Shown: piece after piece, positions 49,355 to 58,585 of the stretch | Numbering within the stretch: position 1 is the first letter of the stretch | Layout of the letters: each line of letters starts with the position of its first letter | NCBI GenBank assembly: GCA_016718315.1 | Contig: JADKDV010000001.1 | Span: 806,001 to 870,000 of the forward strand | Source of the DNA: Candidatus Obscuribacter sp. | Lineage (GTDB): Bacteria > Cyanobacteriota > Vampirovibrionia > Obscuribacterales > Obscuribacteraceae | Direction: 5' to 3' | Length of the DNA stretch: 64,000 bases | Translations under genes and position numbers: made by a program | The notes under the pieces: generated by a model | Told to the model about the DNA's origin: nothing | The model's database searches: none | Seen by the model: only the letters and a program-made list of their open reading frames with translations

Positions 49355-50962
49355 TCAATCTAAAAGCTGTTCTTTCTCTTCTATTGATTGACCTTGAAAC
49401 ACCTCAAACCTGGCGTTCTTTTGCCAGGCATCGGGTGCCAGACCAGCCTTTTGAGATAGTTGGCGCAAGGTCTCCTCGATAGTCCATCCATATTCGGTTG
49501 CCACATGTGGCAAAAAAACGGACTGCCTGCCGCTTGCTTTAAGCAGTATGCCGTCCGTTCCGATTCGGATGTCTTTATATGATGCCACCGGCCTCGGTGG
49601 ACTTAGTACAGTTATTTCTATTTCGAGCTTTTCTAGTTCTTCCTTGCTTACAGGTTCAAAGCGAGGATCCATACTGGCTGCCGAAATAGTATTCTCCATT
49701 ATTGTTTGCTCCAGTGATTTTACTGGAAAAACATAACCGATGCATCCGCGCAAAGAGCGCTTAGCATCGGGGCTTTGACGTTTATACAAAGTGACAAATG
49801 CGCCAGAAGGTCGCTTTAGTCTGGCGCTTGATTTGAACTCTAAAAAATTATCTTTGACTCCTTTGAGGACAAAATCATTGAGTGTATGGCGAGCCAGCTG
49901 TATTAGTGACTTTTGCTCGGACTGACTGAGTAGCTCCTCTTGTTTGTTATGCAGTTGGGACCAGCCAGTCTCACTACCAAAGAGGATGGACATATAAGAG
50001 ACCGAGCTATCTTCTTGTTCGTGAAAGTCCTGCGATGTGCGGTAATCAAGCATAGTGCCACGACTTTGTGGCGGCAATAACGCCATCAAGACCGAGAGAG
50101 CATAAACACCACAAATAGTGTCATCGGTCTTTTTGTAGAACTTGAAAAAACCATCCAGATCATTTTTTTCAAGATAACTAACCGCTTCCATATCGAGTGC
50201 TTTGAGATTAGCTTTAAAATCGCTCTTAAAGGGCTCGTAACCAAAGCGCGGACCAATATGGGTAAAGTCCGAGCTAACCACTATCAAATCACCGTCTCGC
50301 AAATGGCGACCTATGGCGTCTGCAATCAAACGCGCCTCTGTTTCACTCTCAAGATGACCAAGTAAAACAGGCACAATCTCTACATCTCCCAGAGTGGACT
50401 TGATAAAAGCCAGCTGCAACTCCAGCGAATGCTCATTGTGATGCGCTAGAGTCTGGTCGCTAAACAAGAGATTGTCTCTGAGGTCTGCTACAACCGCTTT
50501 GTCTATCTGCAAATCTCCATATACAGTAGCAAAACACTTATCAGAAGTAAGTCCAGCACCTCTGAATCCTTTGTAGTGGGTAGGTCCTAACAAAAAGACG
50601 CGCTTTATGCCCTTGTCTTGGGCCGCAAGATAAGAGCAAGCGGCTGTCCGCCCCGAATAGCTATAACCGGCATGGGGTGCAACAATCGCTAATAGTTTTT
50701 GACCGTGAGCAAGCGCATCTTTGAGTTTGGTAGCAGCTGAACTTGCTTTTGCTTCCTGCAAATAGCCATCAATAAGTGCTGTCAAACCAGCGGGATCGGA
50801 TTGATACCAGGTGCCAGCGAACTTTAAAGGGCGTCTATTACCAGTACCAAAGAGAAACATATCGCCATCCTTTGCCCCACTGGCACTGCACAATAGAGCA
50901 GCGACAAGAGCACTAATTAACAGGATCGAGACGTACCGAGCCGCCTGATTCGGAATCACCAT
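49355..50962 (-). CDS. Exported MEMO-AMMECR1 fusion (AmmeMemoRadiSam system proteins B and A)
   Basis: 535 residues: a signal peptide-like N terminus (YVSILLISALVAALLCSASG), then a MEMO domain at about 45-330 and an AMMECR1 domain at about 350-520. MEMO metal/active-site residues are all present: His in APHAGYSYSG, His in GPTHYKG, His in SSDFTHIG, and Cys in DDTICGVY. AMMECR1 has its signature LRGCIGY followed by SAASMDPRFEPVSKEEL. In the AmmeMemoRadiSam system these two proteins go with a radical SAM enzyme; none is in this window. Export is unusual for these normally cytoplasmic proteins. The reaction is unknown. The start overlaps the TonB-C gene by 50 bases, so coupling is likely. Confidence 0.9.
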   Translation of the reverse strand: MVIPNQAARYVSILLISALVAALLCSASGAKDGDMFLFGTGNRRPLKFAGTWYQSDPAGLTALIDGYLQEAKASSAATKLKDALAHGQKLLAIVAPHAGYSYSGRTAACSYLAAQDKGIKRVFLLGPTHYKGFRGAGLTSDKCFATVYGDLQIDKAVVADLRDNLLFSDQTLAHHNEHSLELQLAFIKSTLGDVEIVPVLLGHLESETEARLIADAIGRHLRDGDLIVVSSDFTHIGPRFGYEPFKSDFKANLKALDMEAVSYLEKNDLDGFFKFYKKTDDTICGVYALSVLMALLPPQSRGTMLDYRTSQDFHEQEDSSVSYMSILFGSETGWSQLHNKQEELLSQSEQKSLIQLARHTLNDFVLKGVKDNFLEFKSSARLKRPSGAFVTLYKRQSPDAKRSLRGCIGYVFPVKSLEQTIMENTISAASMDPRFEPVSKEELEKLEIEITVLSPPRPVASYKDIRIGTDGILLKASGRQSVFLPHVATEYGWTIEETLRQLSQKAGLAPDAWQKNARFEVFQGQSIEEKEQLLD

Positions 50963-51383
50963 GAGGATCTGCCTTAGAATTAAAAGTGACAGTCAATTTA
51001 CCGCTACCCATGCCTGAAGGCAATAAATCTAATGGCTTGGAACGCTCCAGAGCAGTAAGAGCAGCAGCCTCGGCATCACTATTTTTGGGAGTGCTGACTG
51101 CACTTATATCGCCAAGTGAACCATCTGAGCTAATCGGCACAGTGAGCGTGACATGGTTATTGCCATCAGGTACTATCCAGTTATTATTGAGCTTTTGCCA
51201 GACATGATTGCAATAGGCTTTAATGCTGGCCTCACTGGCGCCACCAGCTCTGGTGACAGTTTTTTTTGCAGGTGCAGCGGCTTTTGCTACAGACTTGGCG
51301 GCAGGGGCTGCCTGTGCCACACAAAGAGATGTGACCAGGCTAACTAGTAAAGTAAAAGTACAAGCAACCGCTTTAAGTGTCAT
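50913..51383 (-). CDS. Exported TonB C-terminal-domain-like protein
   Basis: 156 residues. Signal peptide (LKAVACTFTLLVSLVTSLCVAQA), an Ala/Lys-rich linker, and from about residue 50 a TonB-C-like domain (IKAYCNHVWQKLNNNWIVPD, VTLTVPISSDGSLGDI, EAAALTALERSKPLDLLP). Such stand-alone modules occur in periplasmic proteins; no membrane anchor beyond the signal is seen, so it does not look like a working TonB. I use ATG 51383, which has GGAGG 6 bases upstream, rather than the ATG six codons earlier. The FIST gene ends 15 bases upstream, so the three minus-strand genes FIST, TonB-C and MEMO-AMMECR1 may form one operon. Confidence 0.85.
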   Translation of the reverse strand: MTLKAVACTFTLLVSLVTSLCVAQAAPAAKSVAKAAAPAKKTVTRAGGASEASIKAYCNHVWQKLNNNWIVPDGNNHVTLTVPISSDGSLGDISAVSTPKNSDAEAAALTALERSKPLDLLPSGMGSGKLTVTFNSKADPHGDSESGGSVRLDPVN

Positions 51384-51397
51384 AAATATCCTCCCCC

Positions 51398-52636
51398 TCA
51401 AATAGTTTTTTGTCTAAAGATGCCAAAGCTACTGGTGTATTGATGCAAAAATGTTGTCTTGCCGATAGGACCGATTTCGCCATTGCAAAAGAATCCGCCA
51501 ATGGGCACTTCGCCCAGATAATGGCGCAGTACATCGCTGTCATGATTGCTTTTGCCGTACAAGTCTTGTCCTCTACCCAGGTCCGAAAACAAAAGCGCAC
51601 CTACACCACCACTTGTCTCAGCACTAATACTATTTTGCTGGACGTAATCACTTAGTAAATTATCCAGATCCTGAGCCGAAGACTCGGCATCGCGCAAATG
51701 AAATTGCACAGTACGCTCGGGGCGTAAGACTTCGCCCACAAGCAGAGCTCCACTCATGGGCTCTATGCCGATGATACTGCGCACCATATAATCGCCGGTG
51801 GTGGGATTATCCTTAAACTCGTCCATGGCTACACCGATAAAAAGCTGATCCTTGACCAGTTTTTGATCCTTTTCGGATAATTTTTCTACTGCTTCTTTTA
51901 AGACAGCAACAGCGGGCTTGCCATCAAGCTCATATAACAAATTACGATCACAGCGGGTCACTCGACTGACTCGACCAAAAGCCCTACAGCCCTGGGCCAC
52001 CACCGAATCCACTGTGATATTGCCAGTCAAAGAAACTCCCACAAGTCCTGAGCGAAACACTCTGTCGGCACAAATAAGTCGATTCTCGCCGGCTTTATGA
52101 CCGCCCGAGGATAGCCCGCCAATTTTTTTTGACTTACTAAAAGCGTAATCCAGCCCTTCCACAAGCGAATCAATGCGGAAGCTAAAAGGGTCACTGAGGA
52201 GTATAAAGGCTGGTTCTTCGCTACCTTTAACGGCCAATAGTTTTTCCCATTTGTCGGGGGCATCATCGAGATCCGGCAAACTTTCTGAGGTGACATGGAA
52301 CGCTCTCAATTTGACATCAGGCATTACTGCTGCCGTCAAAGCAATAGCTGACTGATGCTCGACTTCTTGCCCGCCGCCAATAAGACCGCCCCCAGTACTG
52401 CCGATAAATGCCACGGGTGTGAGCTTGAGATTGAGAAAGTTACAGATAGAGTCGCATTTGTCTTTGAAATCCGGTGAAATAAATGCCAGCAATAGGTCGG
52501 GCTTTTGCCCACCCAGCTTAAATAGAAGTGTTTTGACCAGACTATCGAGCAGGCGCAAGTGCATCTCCTGCCCTTGAGCATCTTCTTCAGGCTCAGGCAG
52601 GTCTCTTGGTGTTTCTAGCACTGAGGCCCATTTCAC
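51398..52636 (-). CDS. FIST domain sensory protein
   Basis: 412 residues with a FIST_N domain (about 40-240: AFIGSTGGGLIGGGQEVEHQ, IALTAAVMPDVKLRAFH) and a FIST_C domain (about 250-400: YMVRSIIGIEPMSGALLVGE, GALLFSDLGRGQDLYG, PIGGFFCNGEIGPIG). FIST domains are thought to bind small ligands such as amino acids and usually report to chemotaxis or signalling proteins; here it stands without an attached output domain. GTG start, with AGAGGATG 10 bases upstream. It heads a minus-strand group with TonB-C and MEMO-AMMECR1 genes. Confidence 0.93.
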   Translation of the reverse strand: MKWASVLETPRDLPEPEEDAQGQEMHLRLLDSLVKTLLFKLGGQKPDLLLAFISPDFKDKCDSICNFLNLKLTPVAFIGSTGGGLIGGGQEVEHQSAIALTAAVMPDVKLRAFHVTSESLPDLDDAPDKWEKLLAVKGSEEPAFILLSDPFSFRIDSLVEGLDYAFSKSKKIGGLSSGGHKAGENRLICADRVFRSGLVGVSLTGNITVDSVVAQGCRAFGRVSRVTRCDRNLLYELDGKPAVAVLKEAVEKLSEKDQKLVKDQLFIGVAMDEFKDNPTTGDYMVRSIIGIEPMSGALLVGEVLRPERTVQFHLRDAESSAQDLDNLLSDYVQQNSISAETSGGVGALLFSDLGRGQDLYGKSNHDSDVLRHYLGEVPIGGFFCNGEIGPIGKTTFLHQYTSSFGIFRQKTI

Positions 52637-52772
52637 TTGTTATTCATCCTCTTTAAACTCATATCTTAACCCTAAAACCGTTTGCTTCTCAAATTTAAAG
52701 GCAGTCGTCAAGTCAGCTGAGTTACGTGGCAAATAAATGATAGTGTCACAAAGCAATAACCAAAGGTCTTAA

Positions 52773-54620
52773 TTGAGCAACCAGACAAGAGCTTCCAAAA
52801 CCGAAACCGGTCCCTGGTGGAAAGTAATGTGCCTGACCGGGGTGGATTATTTCTCCACCCTTGGCTACCAGCCGGGTATTGCATTTTTAGCGGCAGGAAT
52901 TTTATCGCCAATAGCAACCCTGATTCTGGTCTTGCTTACTCTCTTTGGGGCACTGCCAGTCTATGCACAGGTAGCAAAAGCCTCACCCCACGGTCAGGGT
53001 AGCCTGGCCATGCTGGAGCAGCTCCTGCCCGGCTGGCAAAGCAAAACACTTGTGCTTATTTTGCTTGGCTTTGCCGCCACTGACTTTATTATCACCATAA
53101 CTTTATCGGCAGCTGACGCTGCCAGTCATATCAGACTCAACCATATCTTAAATAGCATCTTGCCTTTAGGTCAGATGCCATTGACCATAATACTGATTTT
53201 GCTTCTCGGGGCAATTTTTCTGATTGGCTTTAAAGAAGCTGTGGGGGTCTCATTTGTACTGGTCACGATCTATTTGATTTTAAACACAATTGTGTGTTGC
53301 CAGTCAGTTATTACTATCTGGCAAAATCCTATGTATTTAAACCACTGGACTGCCGCCCTCGACCAAAAATTTCAATCACCAGTGCAAATGATTGCCCTGT
53401 CTTGCTTGCTCTTCCCCCGGCTGGCTCTTGGTCTATCTGGCTTTGAAACCGGTGTGGCAGTGATGCCCCTGGTCAAGGGCGCACCCGAAGACACTGAAGA
53501 AGTGCCCACTGGCAGAATTAAAAACACCATTTTGCTCTTAAAAGTAGCAGCACTGATAATGAGTGTGCTTTTAATACTCAGTTCATTTACTACCACACTC
53601 TTGATTCCGCCCCAGGCTTTTGCCGAAAACGGCGAGGCTAGCGGCAGAGCCCTGTCTTATCTCTGCCATAAACTCCTGGGAGATGGGGTCGGCACAGTCT
53701 ACGACTTAAGCTCAATAGCTATACTCTGGTTTGCCGGAGCCTCGGCCATGGCCGGTTTGCTCAATTTAATACCGCGCTATCTACCTCGCTATGGCATGGC
53801 CCCGGATTGGGCGGCAGCAACAAGACCTCTCGTAGTATTTTTGTCAGCAGTATCACTGGTAGTGACAGTACTCTTTAATGCCGATGTCGACGCTCAAGGC
53901 GGTGCCTATGCCACAGGTGTCCTGGTCCTTATCACATCAGCAGCACTGGCTGTGACATTACGAGTACGTAAAAGCAAAAATGCTAGCTGGCTTTACTATC
54001 TACTAATAACTTTGATTTTTTTATACACCACGGTGACCAATATATTTGAGCGTCCAGATGGTCTAAAAATAGCAAGCTGCTTTATTGGTGTCATCCTCGT
54101 TACCAGCCTGGTATCAAGAGCCCTGCGCTCCTGCGAACTGCGCGTCAAAGAAGTGCATTTTGATGAGCTTGCCAACAAAATCATCAAAGAAGCCGTGGTA
54201 CCAATTAGATTTGTCGCCCACAGACCAGGGGTGCATCTATATGACGAAAAAGAAAGCGAAATGGCTCTGATCCACAATCTCAAAGCAGAAGAAATGATCT
54301 ATCTGGAAGTCACTATGGGTGATGCATCACAATTTAGATTGCAAAGTCTAACGGTTAAAGGAGAGATGCGCGGTAGATTTAAGGTGTTGACCTGCACTTC
54401 CCCAGCAGTACCAAACGCCATAGCCGCCATCTTATTGCATGCGCAAGAAAAAACCGGAGTAGTACCCAATGTGTATCTGGGCTGGAGCGAAGGCAATCCA
54501 GTCACACATATGTTTAAGTTTCTCTTTTTGGGCGAGGGTGAAACCGCCTCGGTGGTAAGAGAAATATTGCGAGAAGGAGAATCCGACCCATCCAAAAGAC
54601 CAAGAGTACATGTAGCCTGA
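52773..54620 (+). CDS. APC superfamily permease with C-terminal cytoplasmic domain
   Basis: 615 residues. Twelve or so helices span residues 25-460, starting with the family-typical [20 protein letters not shown], and a helix-8 segment with SALATGV-like content follows later. The last 150 residues are soluble ([20 protein letters not shown]). Overall it resembles KimA-like and amino-acid/polyamine permeases, so K+ or amino acid uptake is a reasonable guess, but the substrate is not determined. TTG start with AAAGG 7 bases upstream. It is followed closely by the Ser/Thr kinase gene (12 bases), suggesting the kinase may control it (inference). Confidence 0.88.
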   Translation: MSNQTRASKTETGPWWKVMCLTGVDYFSTLGYQPGIAFLAAGILSPIATLILVLLTLFGALPVYAQVAKASPHGQGSLAMLEQLLPGWQSKTLVLILLGFAATDFIITITLSAADAASHIRLNHILNSILPLGQMPLTIILILLLGAIFLIGFKEAVGVSFVLVTIYLILNTIVCCQSVITIWQNPMYLNHWTAALDQKFQSPVQMIALSCLLFPRLALGLSGFETGVAVMPLVKGAPEDTEEVPTGRIKNTILLLKVAALIMSVLLILSSFTTTLLIPPQAFAENGEASGRALSYLCHKLLGDGVGTVYDLSSIAILWFAGASAMAGLLNLIPRYLPRYGMAPDWAAATRPLVVFLSAVSLVVTVLFNADVDAQGGAYATGVLVLITSAALAVTLRVRKSKNASWLYYLLITLIFLYTTVTNIFERPDGLKIASCFIGVILVTSLVSRALRSCELRVKEVHFDELANKIIKEAVVPIRFVAHRPGVHLYDEKESEMALIHNLKAEEMIYLEVTMGDASQFRLQSLTVKGEMRGRFKVLTCTSPAVPNAIAAILLHAQEKTGVVPNVYLGWSEGNPVTHMFKFLFLGEGETASVVREILREGESDPSKRPRVHVA

Positions 54621-54632
54621 TCGGGAGAAGTG

Positions 54633-55589
54633 ATGACTAAGGAAGAAGCATTAGACGATGCCTTTATAGGCGCTGTCATCGAAGACCGATTTTTGATTAC
54701 GGAGCAAATCGGGCGCGGCGGCATGAGTACGGTGTATAAAGCCAGGCATAAACAAATCGACCTGACTGTAGCTATTAAAATACTGCACACCCATTTTAGT
54801 AGCGAGACTGAGGGCATCGAGAGATTTAGACGCGAAGCCGGAATCGTCAATCGTCTCAACCATCCAAATGTGGTGCATACTCTCTCCTTTGGCATACTGA
54901 CAGGAGCGATTAAAAAACTAGAAAACGATGGCTCTCTCATTGATGATGATTTGCTGGATGCGCCAAGACCCTATCTCATTTTGGAGCATCTCGAAGGCAA
55001 GGGATTGGATCTGATATTGGAGCAAAAGGGCAGACTGGGATTGGCCAGTGCCAAAAACATCATAAAGGGCGTCTGCCTCGCCCTCGCTTCGGCCCACGAG
55101 CAAAACGTTGTGCACCGCGACATCAAACCCAGCAATGTCATGATCGTAACCCACAAAGAAGAGGATGAATCCGGTCTCGAAAGTGTCCCGTATGTCAAAG
55201 TACTGGACTTTGGTATCAGTAAAATGACTGGACTTGGGCCCTCCCAGCAAAACCTCACTCAGCCTGGCTATAACTTTGGCAGTCCCTTATATATGAGTCC
55301 TGAACAATGCACTGGAGCGGATCTCGACAGTCGCTCTGATATCTACTCACTGGGCTGTATGTATTATGAGATGCTGGCTGGTCGTCCGCCTCTGGAGGGT
55401 AAAAATCCCTTGCACACTTTTGCCATGCATATTTACGAGCACCCTCAATCTATCAATAATCACTTGCCTGAGAGCGCTAAAGTGCCAAGAGACGTAGAGG
55501 ATCTGATCAAAAAATGTATGCACAAAAGCCCGGACGAGAGATTTAAAAGCATCACAGAAGTACTGGCAGCGGTCAAAGCCCTCAATTAA
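54633..55589 (+). CDS. Serine/threonine protein kinase (Hanks type)
   Basis: 318 residues, essentially only a catalytic domain: the Gly loop GRGGMSTVYKARH, the invariant Lys in VAIKIL, VVHRDIKPSNVMI, DFGISK (DFG) and GSPLYMSPEQC. No transmembrane helix, PASTA or TPR domain follows, so this is a soluble, minimal kinase. It contains an insert of about 30 residues between beta4 and beta5 (an acidic loop). ATG 54633 with GGGAG 5 bases upstream is preferred to GTG 54630. The stop (TAA) overlaps the likely true fumC stop on the other strand by 2 bases. Confidence 0.93.
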   Translation: MTKEEALDDAFIGAVIEDRFLITEQIGRGGMSTVYKARHKQIDLTVAIKILHTHFSSETEGIERFRREAGIVNRLNHPNVVHTLSFGILTGAIKKLENDGSLIDDDLLDAPRPYLILEHLEGKGLDLILEQKGRLGLASAKNIIKGVCLALASAHEQNVVHRDIKPSNVMIVTHKEEDESGLESVPYVKVLDFGISKMTGLGPSQQNLTQPGYNFGSPLYMSPEQCTGADLDSRSDIYSLGCMYYEMLAGRPPLEGKNPLHTFAMHIYEHPQSINNHLPESAKVPRDVEDLIKKCMHKSPDERFKSITEVLAAVKALN

Positions 55590-56981
55590 TCAGGTATCTT
55601 GCCAGTCATAGGCACTGGATCAAGCAATTGATCAATGACGCTGTCATCAAGCACAGCCATTGCTTTAACGACTTGCCTTACCGACCTGTTACTTTGCCAG
55701 GCCCTCATGAGCAACTCTTGCACTCTGGTCATAGCCGAGACTGGGAACAAGGGCTGTACAGAGAGCCAGTCCCATTTCTACTCTGGCAGGACCGGTCTCA
55801 GTAGCTTTAAGTCCATCAACACACTTTGTCGCAAAGTTAGATGAAGCACTGGCCAGCAGCTCGATTGACTGCAAAAGATTATAAGCAGCCACTGGAAGCA
55901 TTACATTGAGTTCAAAATTACCTGACTGTCCAGCTATGGTTATCGTGGTGTCATTGCCAATCACCTGAGCCGCAACCATGGTCAGTGACTCAGCAATAAC
56001 TGGATTGACCTTACCTGGCATAATTGAGCTTCCAGGCTGCACTTCTGGCAAAGCCAGCTCACCGAGGCCTGCTCTTGGACCAGAGCCAAGCCAGCGGATA
56101 TCATTGGCAATTTTAAGTAAGCTCACTGCAATAGTTTTAAGAATGCCACTTGCTTCAACAATTTCATCAATAGTGCTCTGCGCCATAAAATGATTAGTGC
56201 ATTCTTTGACATTCAGTCCCAGTTGCTGATTTAAAAGCACCAGTACATTGCCTGCAAATTCAGGTCTGGTATTAATACCGGTGCCTACTGCTGTACCACC
56301 GAGAGCGACATGACTGAGACTTTGCTCGATATAATCCAGTCTATCTATTGACCTTTGGATCTGACCAGCATACCCCCAAAACTCTTGCCCCAACCTGATT
56401 GGTGTGGCATCTTGTAAATGGGTGCGCCCAGTCTTGATTACATCCATAAACTCATGGGCTTTGTTTTTAAGAGATTGGGCCAGCACACTAAGCGCTGGTC
56501 TGAGATTTTGCTTGAGCAAAATCAGTGCTGCCACATGCATGGCTGTAGGAATACAGTCATTAGAAGACATCCCTAAATTGACATGGTCATTGGGATGGAC
56601 CAGACTGCGATCGCCCCTTTCGCCGCCAAGTATTTCGATAGCAAGATTGGCAATCACTTCATTGGCATTCATGTTTGTACTGGTGCCAGAACCTGTCTGA
56701 AAAATATCCACCACAAACTGATCATCATAAGCACCACTAGCTACTTTTAGAGCGGCGGCCTTAATGGCATCGGCAAGCAAACCATCAAGGTCACCAGATG
56801 ACTTATTGACCTCAGCAGCGCAAGCTTTAATAATTGCCAGCGCCCGGATAAAACTGGATTGGAAGCGCAAATCAGAAATAGGAAAATTTATCACCGCACG
56901 CTCAGTACTGGCGCCATAGAGAGCCTCTGCTGGCACGGCAAGCTCACCCATCGAATCTTTTTCCAGCCTGGTTTTAGCCAT
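55586..56981 (-). pseudogene. fumC: Fumarate hydratase class II, with a C-terminal frameshift
   Basis: FumC interconverts fumarate and malate in the TCA cycle. The first 430 residues are full FumC: LYGASTERA, GSGTSTNMNANEVIAN, HVNLGMSSND, TGRTHLQDATPIRLGQEF, and the signature GSSIMPGKVNPV. The frame stops at TAA (55689-55691) just after AHEGLAK. In the next frame the sequence continues as RSVRQVVKAMAVLDDS, then LLDPVPMTGKI, exactly the FumC C terminus, ending at 55586. So one extra base near 55690-55696 separates the two; total length would be about 463 residues, as normal. A sequencing insertion (for example AAA or TAA run) is the simplest reading. Aspartate ammonia-lyase is less likely given the signature. 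Confidence 0.92.
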
Positions 56982-57279
56982 TGCTTTCTTCCTGTTGCAT
57001 TTTATATTCCGCAGTCATGGCATGTAATTTGCCGTCTATATCCACTAAGAGTGACTCTACTGCCCAGGGTTCCACTTCATGATCTCTTATCAGTTTAAGC
57101 AAGGACTCTTTGCGCACTTCAAGCAAGGCCAGTCTGGTTTTAAACATAGCCAGATCTTCTTTTCCGCTTTCGTGGGCTTTAAGTGAGCGCAAATCTGCAC
57201 CTATAGCCTTTGACCTGGTTTTAATTTCTTTGGATAGAGTCTCAAATATCTCATCGGAGACAGTACCCTGTTGCTTCAA
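56974..57279 (-). pseudogene. Probable C-terminal segment of the CPA1 antiporter, displaced by a frameshift
   Basis: A 101-residue frame, helical and charged (FETLSKEIKTRSKAIGADLR). Its nominal TTG start has no ribosome site. Upstream in its frame the codons read NASKHLDLLKQQGTVSDEI, a pattern of the cytoplasmic tails of CPA1 Na+/H+ antiporters. The antiporter frame ends 5 bases before it with LVAKKMLVNI. Adding one A to the AAAA run (TTTT at 57302-57305 on the plus strand) joins them into one protein of about 530 residues. It overlaps the fumC start by 8 bases. As a stand-alone gene it would be of unknown function. Confidence 0.6.
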
Positions 57280-57284
57280 TAAAT

Positions 57285-58562
57285 CTAGATGTTTACTAGC
57301 ATTTTCTTCGCCACAAGCAGGCCGCTCAGTCTTTCTACCTGGTCATGTCCTTTTTCGTCGCGCTCTATATTGAGTAGCTTGACCAGGGGCTCGATGGTTA
57401 GACCGGGCACGATCAAAGTAAAGAGCACCACACCAAAAGTGATTACAATTAGTTTTTCGCGCTCCGGAAAATCCAGGGGAAGACTCAATGCCAGAGCCAT
57501 ACTGAGAGATCCTCTGAGAGCACCCCAGAAGAGCAAATGTTGCCATCTCAGTGAAATACGAGTATTGGCTTTTTGAGTAACATTAATGAGGGGACAAAGG
57601 GCATATACAACAATCAAACGCGCCACCATGATGCCGGCCACACCCCAAAAGATGGCCTGACCGTTAGCAATAAGCGAAGCAAAGTTGATTTGCAGACCAA
57701 TGAGCAAAAACACAATAGAGTTGACTAAAAACGCCGCGTATTCCCAAAATGAGTTAACTGCTATACGAGTACTGGCGCTCATATGCGAATAGGAGCCGTA
57801 GTTACCAATGACAATACCGGCCATCAGAACCGCTATAACAGGAGATACATGGAGCTGCTCGCCCACCAAAAAAGAGCCATATGCGACAAGAGCGGTCAGT
57901 GTTATTTCGAGGAGATGGTCATCAAAATAACGTGTAGCAAGCGATCCGGCAAAACCAAAAGCTACGCCACAAAGAGCACCGCCCAAAACGGTAACAATAA
58001 ACTCCTGGCTTGTCTCAAAGATGCCTGGTGTGGTGGCAGCCAGACTGAGTGCCAAAACCAGCTTAAATAGCACTACCGCTGTGCCGTCGTTAAATAGACT
58101 CTCGGCCTCAAGTACAGTGCTCAGCCTTTTGTTTAGACCAAGTTTGCGAAATAACGCCAAAACTGAAATCGGGTCAGTAGCAGCAGTCATGGCACCAAAT
58201 AAAAGAGCAAGCGGAAATGCGATGCCACAAGTCTGGTGCAAGATAAATCCCGATATAAGCATCGAAATACATACACCCGGCACAGCCAGCACAACCACAG
58301 CCACCCAGTTGCGCATCAATTCCTTTAAGTTGAGGTTCCAAGATGCCTCAAACAAAAGAGCAGGCAAACAAACCAGCAAAATCAAATCAGGCGTCATGGC
58401 CACAGGCTGAATAATATGACAGGCACCAATGAGCAAGCCCACGATAACAAGGGCAATACTATATGGTACTTTGACCCAGCGTATAGCAAGACCGACTGTG
58501 GCTGCCACCAGTAGTAGCACCATCAATATCTCGAGCCCATGAGCTGTTGGCGTGGTATGCAT
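57285..58562 (-). CDS. Sodium/proton antiporter, CPA1 (NhaP) family, possibly missing its tail through a frameshift
   Basis: 425 residues with 12 or so membrane helices. CPA1 hallmarks are ATDPISVLALFRKLG (the ATDP motif of the ion-binding helix), LEAESLFNDGTAVVLFK (the ND motif) and a closing ERLSGLLV. It exchanges Na+ or K+ for H+ and controls internal pH. The last few residues (MLVNI) depart from the family; the natural continuation is in another frame directly downstream (56974-57279). The ATG at 58562 opens a normal first helix. Minus-strand order antiporter, tail segment, fumC suggests one transcript. Confidence 0.93.
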   Translation of the reverse strand: MHTTPTAHGLEILMVLLLVAATVGLAIRWVKVPYSIALVIVGLLIGACHIIQPVAMTPDLILLVCLPALLFEASWNLNLKELMRNWVAVVVLAVPGVCISMLISGFILHQTCGIAFPLALLFGAMTAATDPISVLALFRKLGLNKRLSTVLEAESLFNDGTAVVLFKLVLALSLAATTPGIFETSQEFIVTVLGGALCGVAFGFAGSLATRYFDDHLLEITLTALVAYGSFLVGEQLHVSPVIAVLMAGIVIGNYGSYSHMSASTRIAVNSFWEYAAFLVNSIVFLLIGLQINFASLIANGQAIFWGVAGIMVARLIVVYALCPLINVTQKANTRISLRWQHLLFWGALRGSLSMALALSLPLDFPEREKLIVITFGVVLFTLIVPGLTIEPLVKLLNIERDEKGHDQVERLSGLLVAKKMLVNI

Positions 58563-58585
58563 CAGCCCATTATACTATTGGTAAA

